A program made the position numbers and the translations under genes. A DNA stretch of 64,000 nt from Pseudocercospora fijiensis CIRAD86 (lineage: Eukaryota > Ascomycota > Dothideomycetes > Mycosphaerellales > Mycosphaerellaceae), in NCBI RefSeq assembly GCF_000340215.1, contig NW_006921539.1, positions 746,471 through 810,470 on the forward strand, in the 5' to 3' direction. Position 1 is the first letter of the stretch. The number at the start of each line of letters is the position of its first letter. The notes under the pieces are model-generated. The model ran no database searches, was not told the origin of the DNA, and saw only the letters and a program-made list of their open reading frames with translations. Of the stretch, positions 1 through 9,927 are shown piece by piece.

Positions 1-582
1 GTTCGCTGAGCTTGAGGAGTGGAGGTCGACTGCACTTCCGAAGTCTAGTCCTGTTTGCATAAAGGTGATTCGTTTGCTGGCGTTGCGTTTTAGACTTCCT
101 TCGCTGTTGTCGATTACGTTTGCTTCTGTCGGAATAGGAGTGTCGGAGAAGCAGACGACTTCTGGGAGATGACGACTGTCGCGTTTGTTCTCCACAGGCG
201 TGGGCGGTCTCGCGACATCCTCTGCAGAGACGACAGGAGGCTGCAGCGTGGCACTGTCGGGTCTTATGGAGGATGTGTCGGGCTTGATGCAGGCGATGTC
301 AGGCTCAATAGAGATGGCACTAGGACGATCTGAGGTTGTATCGGAAATGTCCTTGGGCAATTCTTTGAGTAAAGTAGCGTCGCGTTGCGCGATCCAATCG
401 AGGTTTAAGCTCAGTCGGCCATCACTTGTCTCTATCGCGGTGTCCAAGCGGTAGTTGGGCCCTTCTTCTTGTTGGGTGTCGGTCTTGCGATATTGCATGA
501 ATCGCCAAAGCGCTTTCCAACACTGATGTGCGAGCGAACACAAGGCGGTCGTCGTCTCAGTCGTCCAAGCTCTGATACCCAT
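1..582 (-). CDS. Hypothetical protein, 5' part (runs off left edge)
   Basis: The minus strand is open from an ATG at 582 to the first base of the window, giving the first 194 codons. An in-frame TAG lies just upstream of this ATG. The protein begins MGIRAWTTETTT and has a Trp/Cys-containing patch (HQCWKALWRFMQ, about residues 19-30). A Ser/Pro/Asp-rich segment follows, with repeated short blocks around PD and RP, which suggests a largely disordered N-terminus. I do not recognise a family. The frame is supported by its length and by amino-acid composition that differs from random translation. The first exon could be extended by splicing, because acceptor-like AG dinucleotides lie around the ATG. 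Confidence 0.55.
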   Translation of the reverse strand, partial: MGIRAWTTETTTALCSLAHQCWKALWRFMQYRKTDTQQEEGPNYRLDTAIETSDGRLSLNLDWIAQRDATLLKELPKDISDTTSDRPSAISIEPDIACIKPDTSSIRPDSATLQPPVVSAEDVARPPTPVENKRDSRHLPEVVCFSDTPIPTEANVIDNSEGSLKRNASKRITFMQTGLDFGSAVDLHSSSSAN

Positions 583-2302
583 GCTCTAATAGGTTGCTGT
601 GCAAGCGTAGCATCAACGCAGCTTCTTTCTGATATATTCCGAAGCAAAAAGCATTGGACCTGCGTTCTGTACGTTGTTCGTGGGTTTCGTGCACCGCCTT
701 GCACCAATGATCGATAGCGGCTTCGCCGGCGCCGTCTGCTTGTGGGCTGATGAAGAAGAGTATTTTGGTAAGAGACGACGATCGTTCTCTTCTTCTTCTC
801 ATCGTCAGCAAGAACGTGTGCAGCAGGACGAGAAGCGGGGGATGGGGAGCGGCGAAAGTGGAAGTGGATCGGTAGATGACTTTCCTCCTCTGCGCAAATC
901 CTGCGACTATGCTGTAAAGATCTGGCTCAATTGTACGATGATCGAGCGTGTATAGACTCTACGCACATCCCTGACTTATCTCGATCGATTGTTTCGAAAC
1001 GAAGCAGAGGTAGAATCCACAACCCACGGCAAGGCGTCGCTTTATCGCGAGTCTGAGTCGAGGCATCGCGACAAAGTAGAGGTGTTGTTGGTGAGATGCT
1101 GCACCCGCACAAATGCATGGCGGTCTAGGCAATGTGATGAGCTTACTTGATGTGAAGGTCAAATGCGACGCCGAAGAAGGCCGACCAGGATGGGTGGCAC
1201 TGCAGCAGCCAGCAGGCGGGTGAAGGAAATAATTCTTGTCGCAGCTTATCGAGCTTACCTGTGTCATGCAGCAGCTCCGTGTGCATTTCCACATATTATT
1301 TAAGCTTCCAACCTTTCCAAGCAGCTTATATGTATGTGCGCTCAACACGGACGGGACTTTCGCGATACCGTCATGTCCATTCTGGAGTGGAAATGTGGGA
1401 GCTCGGATGGCCGACGTCCTGGCTCCGAGATGCACCATTGGTGTGGTGATGCTGCTTGTGCAGGTAGAGGCCACACTAGGGCATCGTCCACCTGTCTCGC
1501 GCCTGGCCTGGGCAGGAGATGAGTGGGCGTCGTCCATTCCAGCAGGCAGTCTTATTTAATGCATCATTCTTGACGCAAACGGCCAATAATGACATTGGTT
1601 GTGTCATGATCGTTTGGAAGGCGGCAGAACGACGTAGCTTCTCGTTCCTGGCAGATGGACGTGGACGTGGCCCGGTCATGATGCATGTCGCTTACGGTTC
1701 ACCTGCGGAAGTGCTCGCGCGCCGGCTCAGGGCAGCGCAGCGCTTCTGTTTGCCTCCGTTCCTCTGCTCGGCCAGCGGTGCCAGTCGTTCCGTTCCGTTC
1801 GTGCTGCGCTGCGCCGCGCGAATTAAGCTCTTCAGCTTCTCAGCACGACAGGCATATCATATCGCGAGCAAGACATTTCCAGTCCACACACGAGCTTTGT
1901 CGAGTAGCGTGAAGCGTGAAGCGTGGAGCGTGGAGCGTGGAGGCGCACTGGACAAAGGGTGGGCAGGGCAGGGCAGGGCAGGGCAGATGGCAGGCAGGCG
2001 GGTCCGGGAGGCGAGACCTTCGAACGATTGCCCTATGCGCGCTGCCTGTATACATCATCTATGTATAACTTAGACCATGATCATCATGCCATGTTCCAGC
2101 AAACGCTACGCGATGCCTGATCAGATCAGTGAATACCGCAGTGGCTGAAACACATGCTTGGATGAGGATTGTAAGCGTGCAGCAAGCGGCGACGCTTTCG
2201 TCGTGACCAAGAAATAGCTGGCATTGAGTGCGCAGATGCGGGAGCGTTTTCCAACCAGAAGCTCTGATGCCATGCAATGTATGCCTGCCTGGGACGGAGC
2301 TC
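583..2302. other. Gene-poor region upstream of the left-edge gene
   Basis: No convincing coding exon was found on either strand. Open frames here are under 200 codons, mutually overlapping and not recognisable as families. The stretch holds two small tandem arrays: an AGCGTGRA-type array at about 1907-1941 and a GGGCA array at about 1960-1985. It probably contains promoter and UTR sequence of the minus-strand gene to the left. Confidence 0.4.
1907..1985. repeat. Two short tandem repeats
   Basis: An approximately 7-8-bp unit (AGCGTGRA) is repeated about five times near 1907-1941. A 5-bp GGGCA unit is then repeated about four times near 1960-1985. Both are read directly from the sequence and no function is proposed. 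Confidence 0.7.
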
Positions 2303-2310
2303 TGTGCATG
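2303..2310 (+). repeat. Left candidate target-site duplication (TGTGCATG)
   Basis: This is the 8 bp immediately before the left inverted repeat of the 2311-6270 element. The matching position on the right (6271-6278) reads TATATATG. It differs only at three positions, all TG-to-TA or CA-to-TA changes, as RIP would produce. Because of the mutations, this is inference rather than a clean duplication. Confidence 0.45.
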
Positions 2311-2331
2311 CCAGATTGTTAATAGAGGTTT
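2311..2331 (+). repeat. Left terminal inverted repeat
   Basis: Starts CCAGATTGTTAATAGAGGTT. It pairs with the reverse complement of 6250-6270 over 21 bases with three transition differences. Confidence 0.65.
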
Positions 2332-2464
2332 AGCTTCACTTTAGTCTATTGTCGCTTCCTATTGTTGCGCCTTCCTTACTAGCCTTACTATGCCTATTGT
2401 CGCGACAAACCTTACTTAGACTTACTATACTTTCGCGCCTTGCCTCGCAATATTCTTCTTCTAT

Positions 2465-2512
2465 CGATACCGATAGCGATAGCGATAGCGATACCGATAC
2501 CGATACCGATAG
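2465..2512 (+). repeat. CGATAS hexanucleotide array (8 units)
   Basis: Eight perfect-length 6-bp units, CGATAC or CGATAG, lie head to tail just inside the left end of the element. They may be part of the element's subterminal repeats or a microsatellite that arose after insertion. Confidence 0.85.
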
Positions 2513-2749
2513 TAGCAGCCGCTATAACTAGTATTCCGCGAGACCTTATTCTTAGCGTAGCTTTAGCAGCTTTAGCTTCTTTACTAGTAGCGCACTTACT
2601 AGTAGGAGGAGGAGAATATTTATCGTAAGTCGTAAGGCGTATCGCTATAGACTCGCTACTAACTCGCTCTAGACTTCGACGCCCTACGACTATAAATACC
2701 TACGATTTCTAGTATTATAGCGCGCAGATATAGTAAGAGCTACTCGATT

Positions 2750-3225
2750 AAATAGCGATACTAGATAAGAAGAAGGCGGTATTAAATAGACTACGGAAAT
2801 ATAAGGCTACTAGACTTATTATAGAAACGGACTCTAGTAAGCTTGCACTAGCGCTATGCTACTACTATATACGCTCTAATAACTTTGAGTATCGTATACT
2901 TAATACTAAGGGCGAGCGTATCTACGCTTATTGTAAGTATAAGGGCAAGTCTAGCTATATAGCTAGTATAGAAGAGGTTAAAGAAGACGATAGAAACAGC
3001 GAGCTAGCCGCGATATAGGCGCGAGTCGAGGCCGTAGAGGCAAAGAATACTAAACTAGAGGCAAAGATTAAGGCATTAGAAGCTAGGTTCGATAAGTTAG
3101 AAGGATATTGCCTCTCGTAGTTTAAATAGCTTAAGAATAAGGCTATTATTAAGTCTAAGGATATGTATACGATATAGAAGGAGCTATAGCTAAATAGCGA
3201 TCGCGAGCTACTAGTAGATAATGTT
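2750..3225 (+). pseudogene. Plus-strand coding relic inside the RIP island
   Basis: One plus frame stays coherent over about 150 codons with a few stops. A segment with Cys and Tyr residues spaced as if Cys codons had become Tyr (CYYYIRSNNF near 2860, YAYCKYKGK near 2930) suggests a former zinc-binding motif. It is followed by a Glu/Lys/Leu-rich heptad-like stretch ending in LEARFDKLEGYC near 3110. The stops fall where CAA or TGG codons would become TAA or TAG. The family is not identified. Confidence 0.4.
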
Positions 3226-3283
3226 TAAGAAGCGAGTCTATAGCGAGTCTACTACGAGTCTACTATTCTATCTCTTCTTCTTT

Positions 3284-4350
3284 AGTCGTTAACTGCGCTT
3301 TGTCTTCTTAGCCTCTCCGCCGCTATTAGCCTCTCTACCGCTATTAGCCTCTCCGCCGCTATTAGCCTATCTACCGCTATTAGCCTGTCTACCGCTATTA
3401 GCCTGTCTATTAGTAGGTTGCTAATCGCTCGACCCTTTCGAAGTAGGCGTACCTCGCGGTATACTCGCGGTAGTATCGCCGCTTAAGTTAATTATCTCGG
3501 GCGGCTAATTCGTATCGATAACCTTCTTAGTCTATAGCTTTTCTTTCTTAATCTTAATGCTGTTAACTACCTTTTGCTAACTCGCTATATTACTCGCACT
3601 AGTACTCGTAGTAATAGTACTTAACCGATGTTTCCGCTTTTATTATTACTGCTTCTCCTGCTTAGTCTAGATATAGAGCTTAATCTCGTAGACTAATAAT
3701 AACTTTGTTGCTAGTTTATAGACCGTTAAAGCCTATCTAAGTAATCGAAGCGCCTTACTTACTAGCTTCTCTAGTTAATTAGTTGTTTTACTAAAGTCTA
3801 TATAGAGGAAGTAGTTAAAATAGTCCTAGGTCCGATCGATACTACTATCTAGTAGCTTGCAGGCGTTAATCCGGTCGACAATCTAGTCTATAAATGTTAT
3901 CTCGGCTTCGAGGAATTCTTAGTTAGTCTAGGTATCCGTAATAGTAGTATATAGGGTAGGTTCACTATAGAACTATGTCTTAGTTGTACTCGTAAGCTTA
4001 ACTTCTATATGCTAAGTATAGATCAAATAGCGGCAATAGTATCCCTATACTTTTAGGTCTAATAAAGCTAAAGCTAAAGCTAAAGCAGGTATTAGTAGAC
4101 GTTGCGAGAGGCTCCGAGATCTAGCATTTAGTATTCGAGTTACTAGCTTGTACTAACTAGCAGTATTACGTATAGTATTAGCCGCCTTAGGTATAGAAAG
4201 GAACGCATTAAAGCCTCGTACTATACTCGCGGAGCTACTCGCAGTAGCGGCGGCTACTAATTGCTCGCGAACAAATTGCTCGCTTAGTAGATCGGGATTA
4301 AGAAGGCCGCATTATAAACAGAATCGGTATTTACTATATATCTTTATATA
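3284..4350 (-). pseudogene. Minus-strand coding relic with C-terminal 6-aa repeats
   Basis: Reading the minus strand, a frame with RIP-type stops runs from about 4350 to a stop near 3284. The middle (around 3560-3800) is Lys/Gln/Leu-rich, like the C-terminal tails of some fungal transposases. The tail is a run of ANSGGE/ANSGRQ repeats ending in a basic KKTKRS sequence. I could not place a catalytic domain with confidence, so this is only a degraded ORF of the element. Confidence 0.35.
3311..3400 (+). repeat. 18-bp tandem repeat, five units
   Basis: Five consecutive 18-bp units (GCCTCTCCGCCGCTATTA and variants) lie within the minus-strand coding relic, where they encode a 6-residue Ala-Asn-Ser-Gly-X-X repeat. 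Units differ at only a few positions, mostly transitions. Confidence 0.85.
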
Positions 4351-6249
4351 GTCGACGCCTAATTTAGTGCAATAGGTGCCCTAATTAGTAGCTATTATTA
4401 GATTAGTAGGTATTATTAGATAAATAGAGGTAGAAATAGTAGAGGTTTAAGAAGGTTATAGATAAAATCGAACTAGAAAAAGCGACTCGCTATATACTCG
4501 CGGCCGGCTCGTAGATCGCCGATTAGTATAAATTATTTACAAACTTAATTATCCTAGCTTCCTAATTCCGCGCCGCCGCTAACTAACTACGTGCTGCTAA
4601 TAGCTTATCTAACTCTATTAGTTCCGGCTCTAACCCTGCAGCTATATACTCCCTAGCTAGCCGTCGAAGAAGTAAGTAGGTAGAGCGGTAAAGGCGCTCT
4701 ATATTATCGCTATTCTCGCTACTACTTACTAGATACGAGAAGCTATGAATCTATAATACTATCTAACACTAAGAAAGCGTAGCCTCGGGTAGGTAGGCTT
4801 TAAGATCTAGGAAGTAGCGAGTCTATTAGCGAGTCTATAGCGAGTCTGTAGCGAGTACTATAGAATCTAATATATACCGAATCCTTAAAGGTCTTCCTCT
4901 ATATTATTAAGTACGCCGTTAGGTATAGGAATACCTTAATAAGAATGCCCGCTTAGCTCTAGATAATAGTATAGAATATGCGGAATACCTAGTACGACGT
5001 ATAGTCGATTAGCCTACTTCCTAATCCGATAGCTATTCTAGAGGTAAACAAATTCGAGGACTTTATAGCGTATAATTAGTATATAGACTATAAGGAAGGC
5101 AATCCGATCGGCTAGTAATTTAGTATCGTATAGTAACTCGCGTAGCAACTCGTAAAAATAGCCCCTCTAGCTATTTAATACGGGTACTTGCTAGCGCTAC
5201 TATACCTCGATCCGCTAGTTTATCTTACTCGTACTATATTTAAAGCAGTCTTCGAAAGCTAGTAGTTCTAGTTCTAGTTCTAGTTCTAGTTCTAGATCCG
5301 GGTTACTACGAGTCGTAAGGCGAGTCGTAAGGCGAGTCGTATAGTAAGCGTCCGCGGCTAGAATCGTTTCCGCCCTACGGTCTAATCGGATAATCTATAG
5401 CATTATACTACTATTCTTAATCGTTGCAATATATTAAGCGAGTACGGATACAGCTATCCGGCTAGTAATGCCTATATAGATCTAGATAATATAACGCGAG
5501 TAAATATTAATCGCTACGTAGATCTATATCCCTTAATGCTCGAATTTATAGTAAGTATCTATTAATATTGCGTAACTAGGGCCGGGTATAATAATCGCTC
5601 TATAGTACTCTCGCGCCCGCTCGTAGCGGACTCGCAACCCTTTAGGATTTAGTAAGGAAGCTATACGATATAGCCGATCTCTGCTAATAATGTTGTATTT
5701 AGACCTAATATAGGTATATAGATGCCGTCGGCCGAAGGACTCTACCGTAGACTTCTCGAGCTCTTCCTATAAGACCTTTACTATCTCCTCTTCCGCTTCT
5801 ATCTATCTATCTCGCGATAATACCTTCTTTAATTTAAGCTTTTAACGTATCTATTAATATCTCCGCTAGCTAATATTAAATCTATCTATCTTTAGTACTT
5901 TAACCGCTTCTTTATTAGTTAAGCGTAAAGCGGAGAAGATATATATAACTCGGATCTTTAGTACCTCGATATTATTAACTCGGTTATAGTAAGTATAATA
6001 GCTATAATTAACCCTCTATTCCTTAAGCCTCCGATAAAGCGTAGAAAGAGCTATCTAGTAACTAGTCTCTTATATAAGGTACTATAGGATTTCGCCTTAT
6101 ATAGTACCGCTATTAACTTATAAGGTTATCTAAGCCCTCTATAGCGAGAGATCGATACGTAGAGGCATTTTGCGAGTTAACAGCGAGTATAGTACGAGGG
6201 CAAACATAGAAAGTTGGTCGTAGAGGTAGGCTAGTAGAGGAGGCGGTAA
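4350..6249. other. Remainder of RIP island, no readable gene
   Basis: TpA-rich sequence with stops in all frames. Direct sub-repeats related to AGCGAGTCTAT recur at about 3230-3255 and 4813-4855. An AGTTCT array lies near 5266-5293 and a GTCGTAAGGCGA array near 5311-5342. A plus frame near 5030-5270 shows patches of coherent codons, but I cannot identify a protein. Confidence 0.5.
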
Positions 6250-6270
6250 GAACCTCCATTGACAATCTGG
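6250..6270 (-). repeat. Right terminal inverted repeat
   Basis: Its reverse complement starts CCAGATTGTCAATGGAGGTT, matching the left end with three transitions. This copy retains the CA and TG dinucleotides that are mutated on the left. The candidate right target duplication is the next 8 bp, 6271-6278. Confidence 0.65.
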
Positions 6271-6749
6271 TATATATGGGCCTCCCTAGCCTGGAAGCTT
6301 GCGCGTCGTTCGTAAGCGCAAGAAAAACGAGCACTTGGGCGCCGCTCCGCCACGGCCACGTCAGGCTCCGAGTGCATAGTTCTAATCTGGCCGCGCGACG
6401 TCCCTTGTCACCGTACCACTATCATAGTCACACCACGACCATCTCTTCTCCCACCAGCTCCCCTCCCTTCCTGATTGTATACTGTCGCTCGTTTTACTTC
6501 CTGCCAGAGCCTTATTCTACCCCATCTGCCATCTGCCGCGCCTGTGCGACTCGACCAGCGCACCGACCAGCCCTCGACCCACGCCCACCCCAGAAAGCAT
6601 CCACCACACCGACCGGCTCCTCCTCCGCCTCCGTCGACGAGACCCACAGCAATCGATCACCATCTCATCGTCAATCGCCATTCGATCACCGCCGCCTTCA
6701 CCGCCACTCGCCGCCACTGCCACCTGCACCTGCGACGGTACTCACAATC

Positions 6750-8164
6750 ATGGCGGACCCACGCCCGCACAGTCCGCACACATCGGCGTCGCGCCCTCAT
6801 GCCTCCCGCTCCCGCACCTTCTCATTCCGAAGCGATAAGAGTGGTGCATCCCAGCCCAAGGAGCACTTGGTCGAGTCGCCCAAGGAGAAGCAGCGTCGGG
6901 ACAGCATTTGGAAGTCCACAAGCAAGGCAAATCCCAACGCTGCACTCGTCGAAGCACAGCCCGGAGGTGCGTTTGTCCTGCATCGACCAAGTTTCACCCA
7001 CCCTCCCTCGCCCGAACGACAGCTCTGCTCCTCACACACTCGTTACATCCCGCACTGTTGCTCTATAGCTTGCTTGCTTTATATATCTCATTGCTTGTTT
7101 GATCTTTGAACAATGCCTCTGCCCATGCCAAACGCCCTACAAGCCATTCTCGCTAACCAGCCTTCGCCCTCAGCCAACGCACTCTTCGAAGAGAGTACGA
7201 TAACACCCCTGCGAGGTATACAACACAAGGATGCATACGGCAACCCAATCAGTGAGTACCAATCCTGCCACCTCTCTGTCTTTCCATACTGATCCCCTCC
7301 CAGCCGATCCGGATTTGGCCAACCCGACTCGCCCGCGCATGGAACGTCCCTTAGACACCATTCGATCCTTCGAGGCTGCCATCGACTCTGGTTACAAGAG
7401 AAGATCAACCTTTATGCGTTCCGGTGCGTCTATGCTATACCACTCGCGTCGGAACGATATCCGTGCTGATAAGCTACACAGAGTCGGATAACCAGATGGG
7501 AGGAGGAGGAGGAGGAGGATATGCCGCATCTGGGAGGAACAGCTCATATGGTGAGTACACGCACAGCTTCAGACGTATGTCGGTCGCCAACCGTCGAATG
7601 TCAGGCTTCGGAGACGGCCCGAGTCCCAATAACCGCTATGCATACGGGAACGGTGGCGGCGGTGGCTATTACGGTGGCCAACGAGACAGCCATGCCTCGG
7701 CCGGACCCAGTGCTCGCCCACGGTATGGACGAGGCATGCAGTCCGATCCCATGATGCAAGCTCGACCATACCCGCCACAACACGGCTACCAGCACTCCCA
7801 AGACACCATGAACACTGCACACGGCTCCGACAGCACCGGACCTTGGAACAGCGGGACGGATCCAAGCAGCGAAAACAGCTCAATCGACAAGAACTATCAG
7901 AATGGACAGCAGAATGGCTATCACAATGGCTACGGTGCAAACGGATTTTCCGGTCCCATCCCAGAAGAGGGTGGGGCCTACCCTGTGAAGCCAGGCTACG
8001 GTGGAGCGCCTGCAGTACTGCCACCGAACGCGCGTCGACCCATTCCGCTTGGGAATTCGGACGGCATGCCTGTCATGCCAAACAGTGGCCTGCCGTCAGC
8101 CAAACGACCAGAACCTGAGAAGAGAAAGAGCTGGCTGAAGCGTCGATTTAGCAAGAAGGATTGA
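6750..8164 (+). CDS. DUF2406 domain protein
   Basis: Four exons are proposed: 6750-6966, 7144-7251, 7304-7423 and 7482-8164, giving 375 aa. All junctions keep frame and introns 2-3 are 52 and 58 bp; intron 1 is 177 bp. The N-terminus is Ser/His/Arg-rich. Residues from about 65 to 150 match the fungal DUF2406 core (AQPGG, then QHKDAYGNPITDPD, NPTRPRMERPLDT, IRSFEAAID). The C-terminal 200 residues are Gly/Tyr/Asn/Pro-rich and disordered, ending in a basic KRKSWLKRRFSKKD tail. The biochemical role of this family is not established; yeast relatives are uncharacterised or linked to stress. The start is the ATG after the in-frame upstream reading, which has no family match. It is the first gene right of the RIP island. 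Confidence 0.85.
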
Positions 8165-9099
8165 TTCCTCCAGCTTCTGCTTATTGCTATGCACTGCGTT
8201 CGGCGTCTCGTCATTCCTAATGCATAGCGTTGGGCAGANNNNNNNNNNNNNNNNNNNNNNNNNNNNNNNNNNNNNNNNNNNNNNNNNNNNNNNNNNNNNN
8301 NNNNNNNNNNNNNNNNNNNNNNNNNNNNNNNNNNNNNNCCCCCTGGACGGTCATTCTTCACGGGACTTCTGGCGGAACCATGCTGCGTTCGCTTCTTTTC
8401 GACTGCACATAATGTAATGAGTAATGGATTTATGGAAGGAAAGCAAGCCAGAAACAACCAAAGACGGGAGAGCAGAGCCGCCGCGAAGCAGGACTTATAT
8501 TCTTTTGCATATATTCAATGGCGGTTCATGCTTGGTCAGAGAAGGCTTGAGATTGGGCGACGCTTTGGAGAGGGAGGAGTTCAGAACAAGGAGGCGGCTT
8601 CTCGCAGCGCGACTTGGCTACGATTGGTACACAGCTTGTAGTAGATGGATGAGCAGATCTACTTTGTTGCCGTGTAGCTTGGTCTTATTTGAGAGAAGTA
8701 AGAGAGCCGATTTGGCATATATGAAGATTGCCTTGCGTTCCGTTTAGGGCTCGACCACTTCTTCCCTGCTATGAGAGCTGCACAGTTCTACCAAACTGTG
8801 AAGTTCCGTGTCTGCATATGACCGGACGGACATCCGCAGGGGAGCAGACTGGCGCCAGATTGGCAGTGCAGACTGCTGCAAGGACACGTGCCTTTTCATG
8901 AGATGCAGATATCACGTCCTGCTAACCTGCTAAGCTCAAGCCAGAGTAGATCGTGTTCAAGACTGAATGAAGCCCTCACTTTGGAAGCCTCCGGTCGTGC
9001 CCGCCCGCCCATTCGCCAAGTAATGCCTATCACGTACGAACTTCAGTATATGTCTGAAGTCCCGCAAAGCAACGACTAATTCGATATCCACGTTCGTCA
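8165..9099. other. Intergenic region with assembly gap
   Basis: 3' flank of the DUF2406 gene and 3' flank of VMA21, with the N run at 8239-8338. Short open frames on both strands have no recognisable content. I see no gene, but the gap may hide sequence. Confidence 0.6.
8239..8338. other. Assembly gap (100 N)
   Basis: Exactly 100 undetermined bases, the usual placeholder for a scaffold gap of unknown length. Confidence 0.99.
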
Positions 9100-9545
9100 T
9101 TACCGCTCCTTCTTCTTGGAAGCTTCATCGGCTTCCCTTTCGCTCTGATCATCCTTGAAAGCCACAACAACATACGAGATCAGAACGACATTGGCCACCA
9201 GAGCCGCCAAACCTCCAGCATATGTCGCGTTGCCTGAAGAATGATGTTAGTAAGGCAACGAATCCAATTCATGGGGAAGAGCTTTCAATGTACCGCCAAA
9301 TATTGTATGTCGCGTCAGAAAATAGCTTCCAATTGGGAATGTGATCATGGCGAATGTGAAGCCGAGCAGTTTGTAGAGGACGGACCTGGTGATCGACGAT
9401 TAGCATGATGTCGTTTGCGTCTGGGTGATATGTGTAGATGGACGTACGAAGGAACGGCGGGAGAGATGTCGGACTTGACTTCCGCTCTCGTCTCATCTTG
9501 GTCTAGATGTGTCTTTTCTGAGGTGTTGATTCTTCGTGTTGCCAT
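9100..9545 (-). CDS. VMA21: V-ATPase assembly factor Vma21
   Basis: Three exons on the minus strand (9545-9448, 9385-9294, 9233-9100; introns 62 and 60 bp) give 107 aa. Vma21 is a small ER membrane chaperone that helps assemble the V0 sector of the vacuolar H+-ATPase and escorts it to the Golgi. The sequence fits the family in length and layout: a polar N-terminus with SDISPAVPSSVLYKLLGFT, a first hydrophobic span (FTFAMITFPIGSYFL), a short loop with GGNATYAGG, and a second span (ALVANVVLISYVVVAF). The charged tail ends KKER, which reads as a KKxx ER-retrieval signal. It is divergently placed about 380 bp from the FUN30-type gene. Confidence 0.93.
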
Positions 9546-9927
9546 GATTGTCCGGATAAAAGTGAGATAATTGTTGTTGGCGACGATCTTTGTTCGAGGC
9601 TGGCTGTTGATGGGTGGCTATTCTAGTGTTCTGGCTGGACCCTGGCTCATTCCAAAGCTTGGTCAACCTTGTCCTGCCCTGCAAGCGACTTCTTCACTTC
9701 AGCCCTCTCAACTGCGCATTTGCGGCCGTACGTCCCGGTAACCACTGCTTTGCAAATACACATCGGGCGGCGCTTTGTTTTCTGTACCGGATACCGACCC
9801 TATACGACGACAGTTCAGGCAAATAAAGTTTGCATATACCGCATCTGCGCTTTGTCCAGCCCTCACTTTCGGCGACGCAGCAGCGGCCTCACTCACAGCA
9901 CTGACTACGCCAACTTTTTACGTGCCA
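9546..9927. promoter_or_regulatory. Shared divergent promoter region VMA21/FUN30
   Basis: About 380 bp separate the two start codons. The frame of the downstream ORF is open upstream of 9928 but has no ATG in that part, so the region is taken as 5' UTR and promoter for both genes. No individual site is claimed. Confidence 0.5.

Larger units (their letters stand above)
2311..6270. mobile_element. RIP-degraded terminal-inverted-repeat element (3.96 kb)
   Basis: The island is dense in TpA, TAG and TAA and poor in CpA/TpG, but it keeps many CpG, which is the RIP pattern. Its ends are inverted repeats of about 21 bp starting CCAGATTGT. The left copy differs from the right only by three transitions (T for C, A for G, T for C). 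The 8 bp outside each end match after allowing RIP changes, suggesting a class II element with an 8-bp target duplication (hAT- or MULE-like). Inside are relics of coding sequence: a plus-strand frame near 2750-3225 with a Cys-rich and then a coiled-coil-like segment, and a minus-strand frame ending near 3284. No intact gene remains and I could not assign the superfamily from the protein relics. Nested or composite origin is possible. Confidence 0.65.

Noticed and set aside
6276..6749. In-frame N-terminal extension of the DUF2406 ORF
   Set aside because: Low-complexity Pro/His/Ser translation without family similarity. The ATG at 6750 has a good context and starts the conserved part.
7551..7582. 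Possible intron GTGAGT...TTCAG in DUF2406 exon 4
   Set aside because: About 30 bp, below the smallest introns seen here. The frame continues sensibly through it.
9775..9927. Extension of the FUN30 frame upstream of 9928
   Set aside because: Begins at a TTG codon with no ATG, so more likely 5' UTR.
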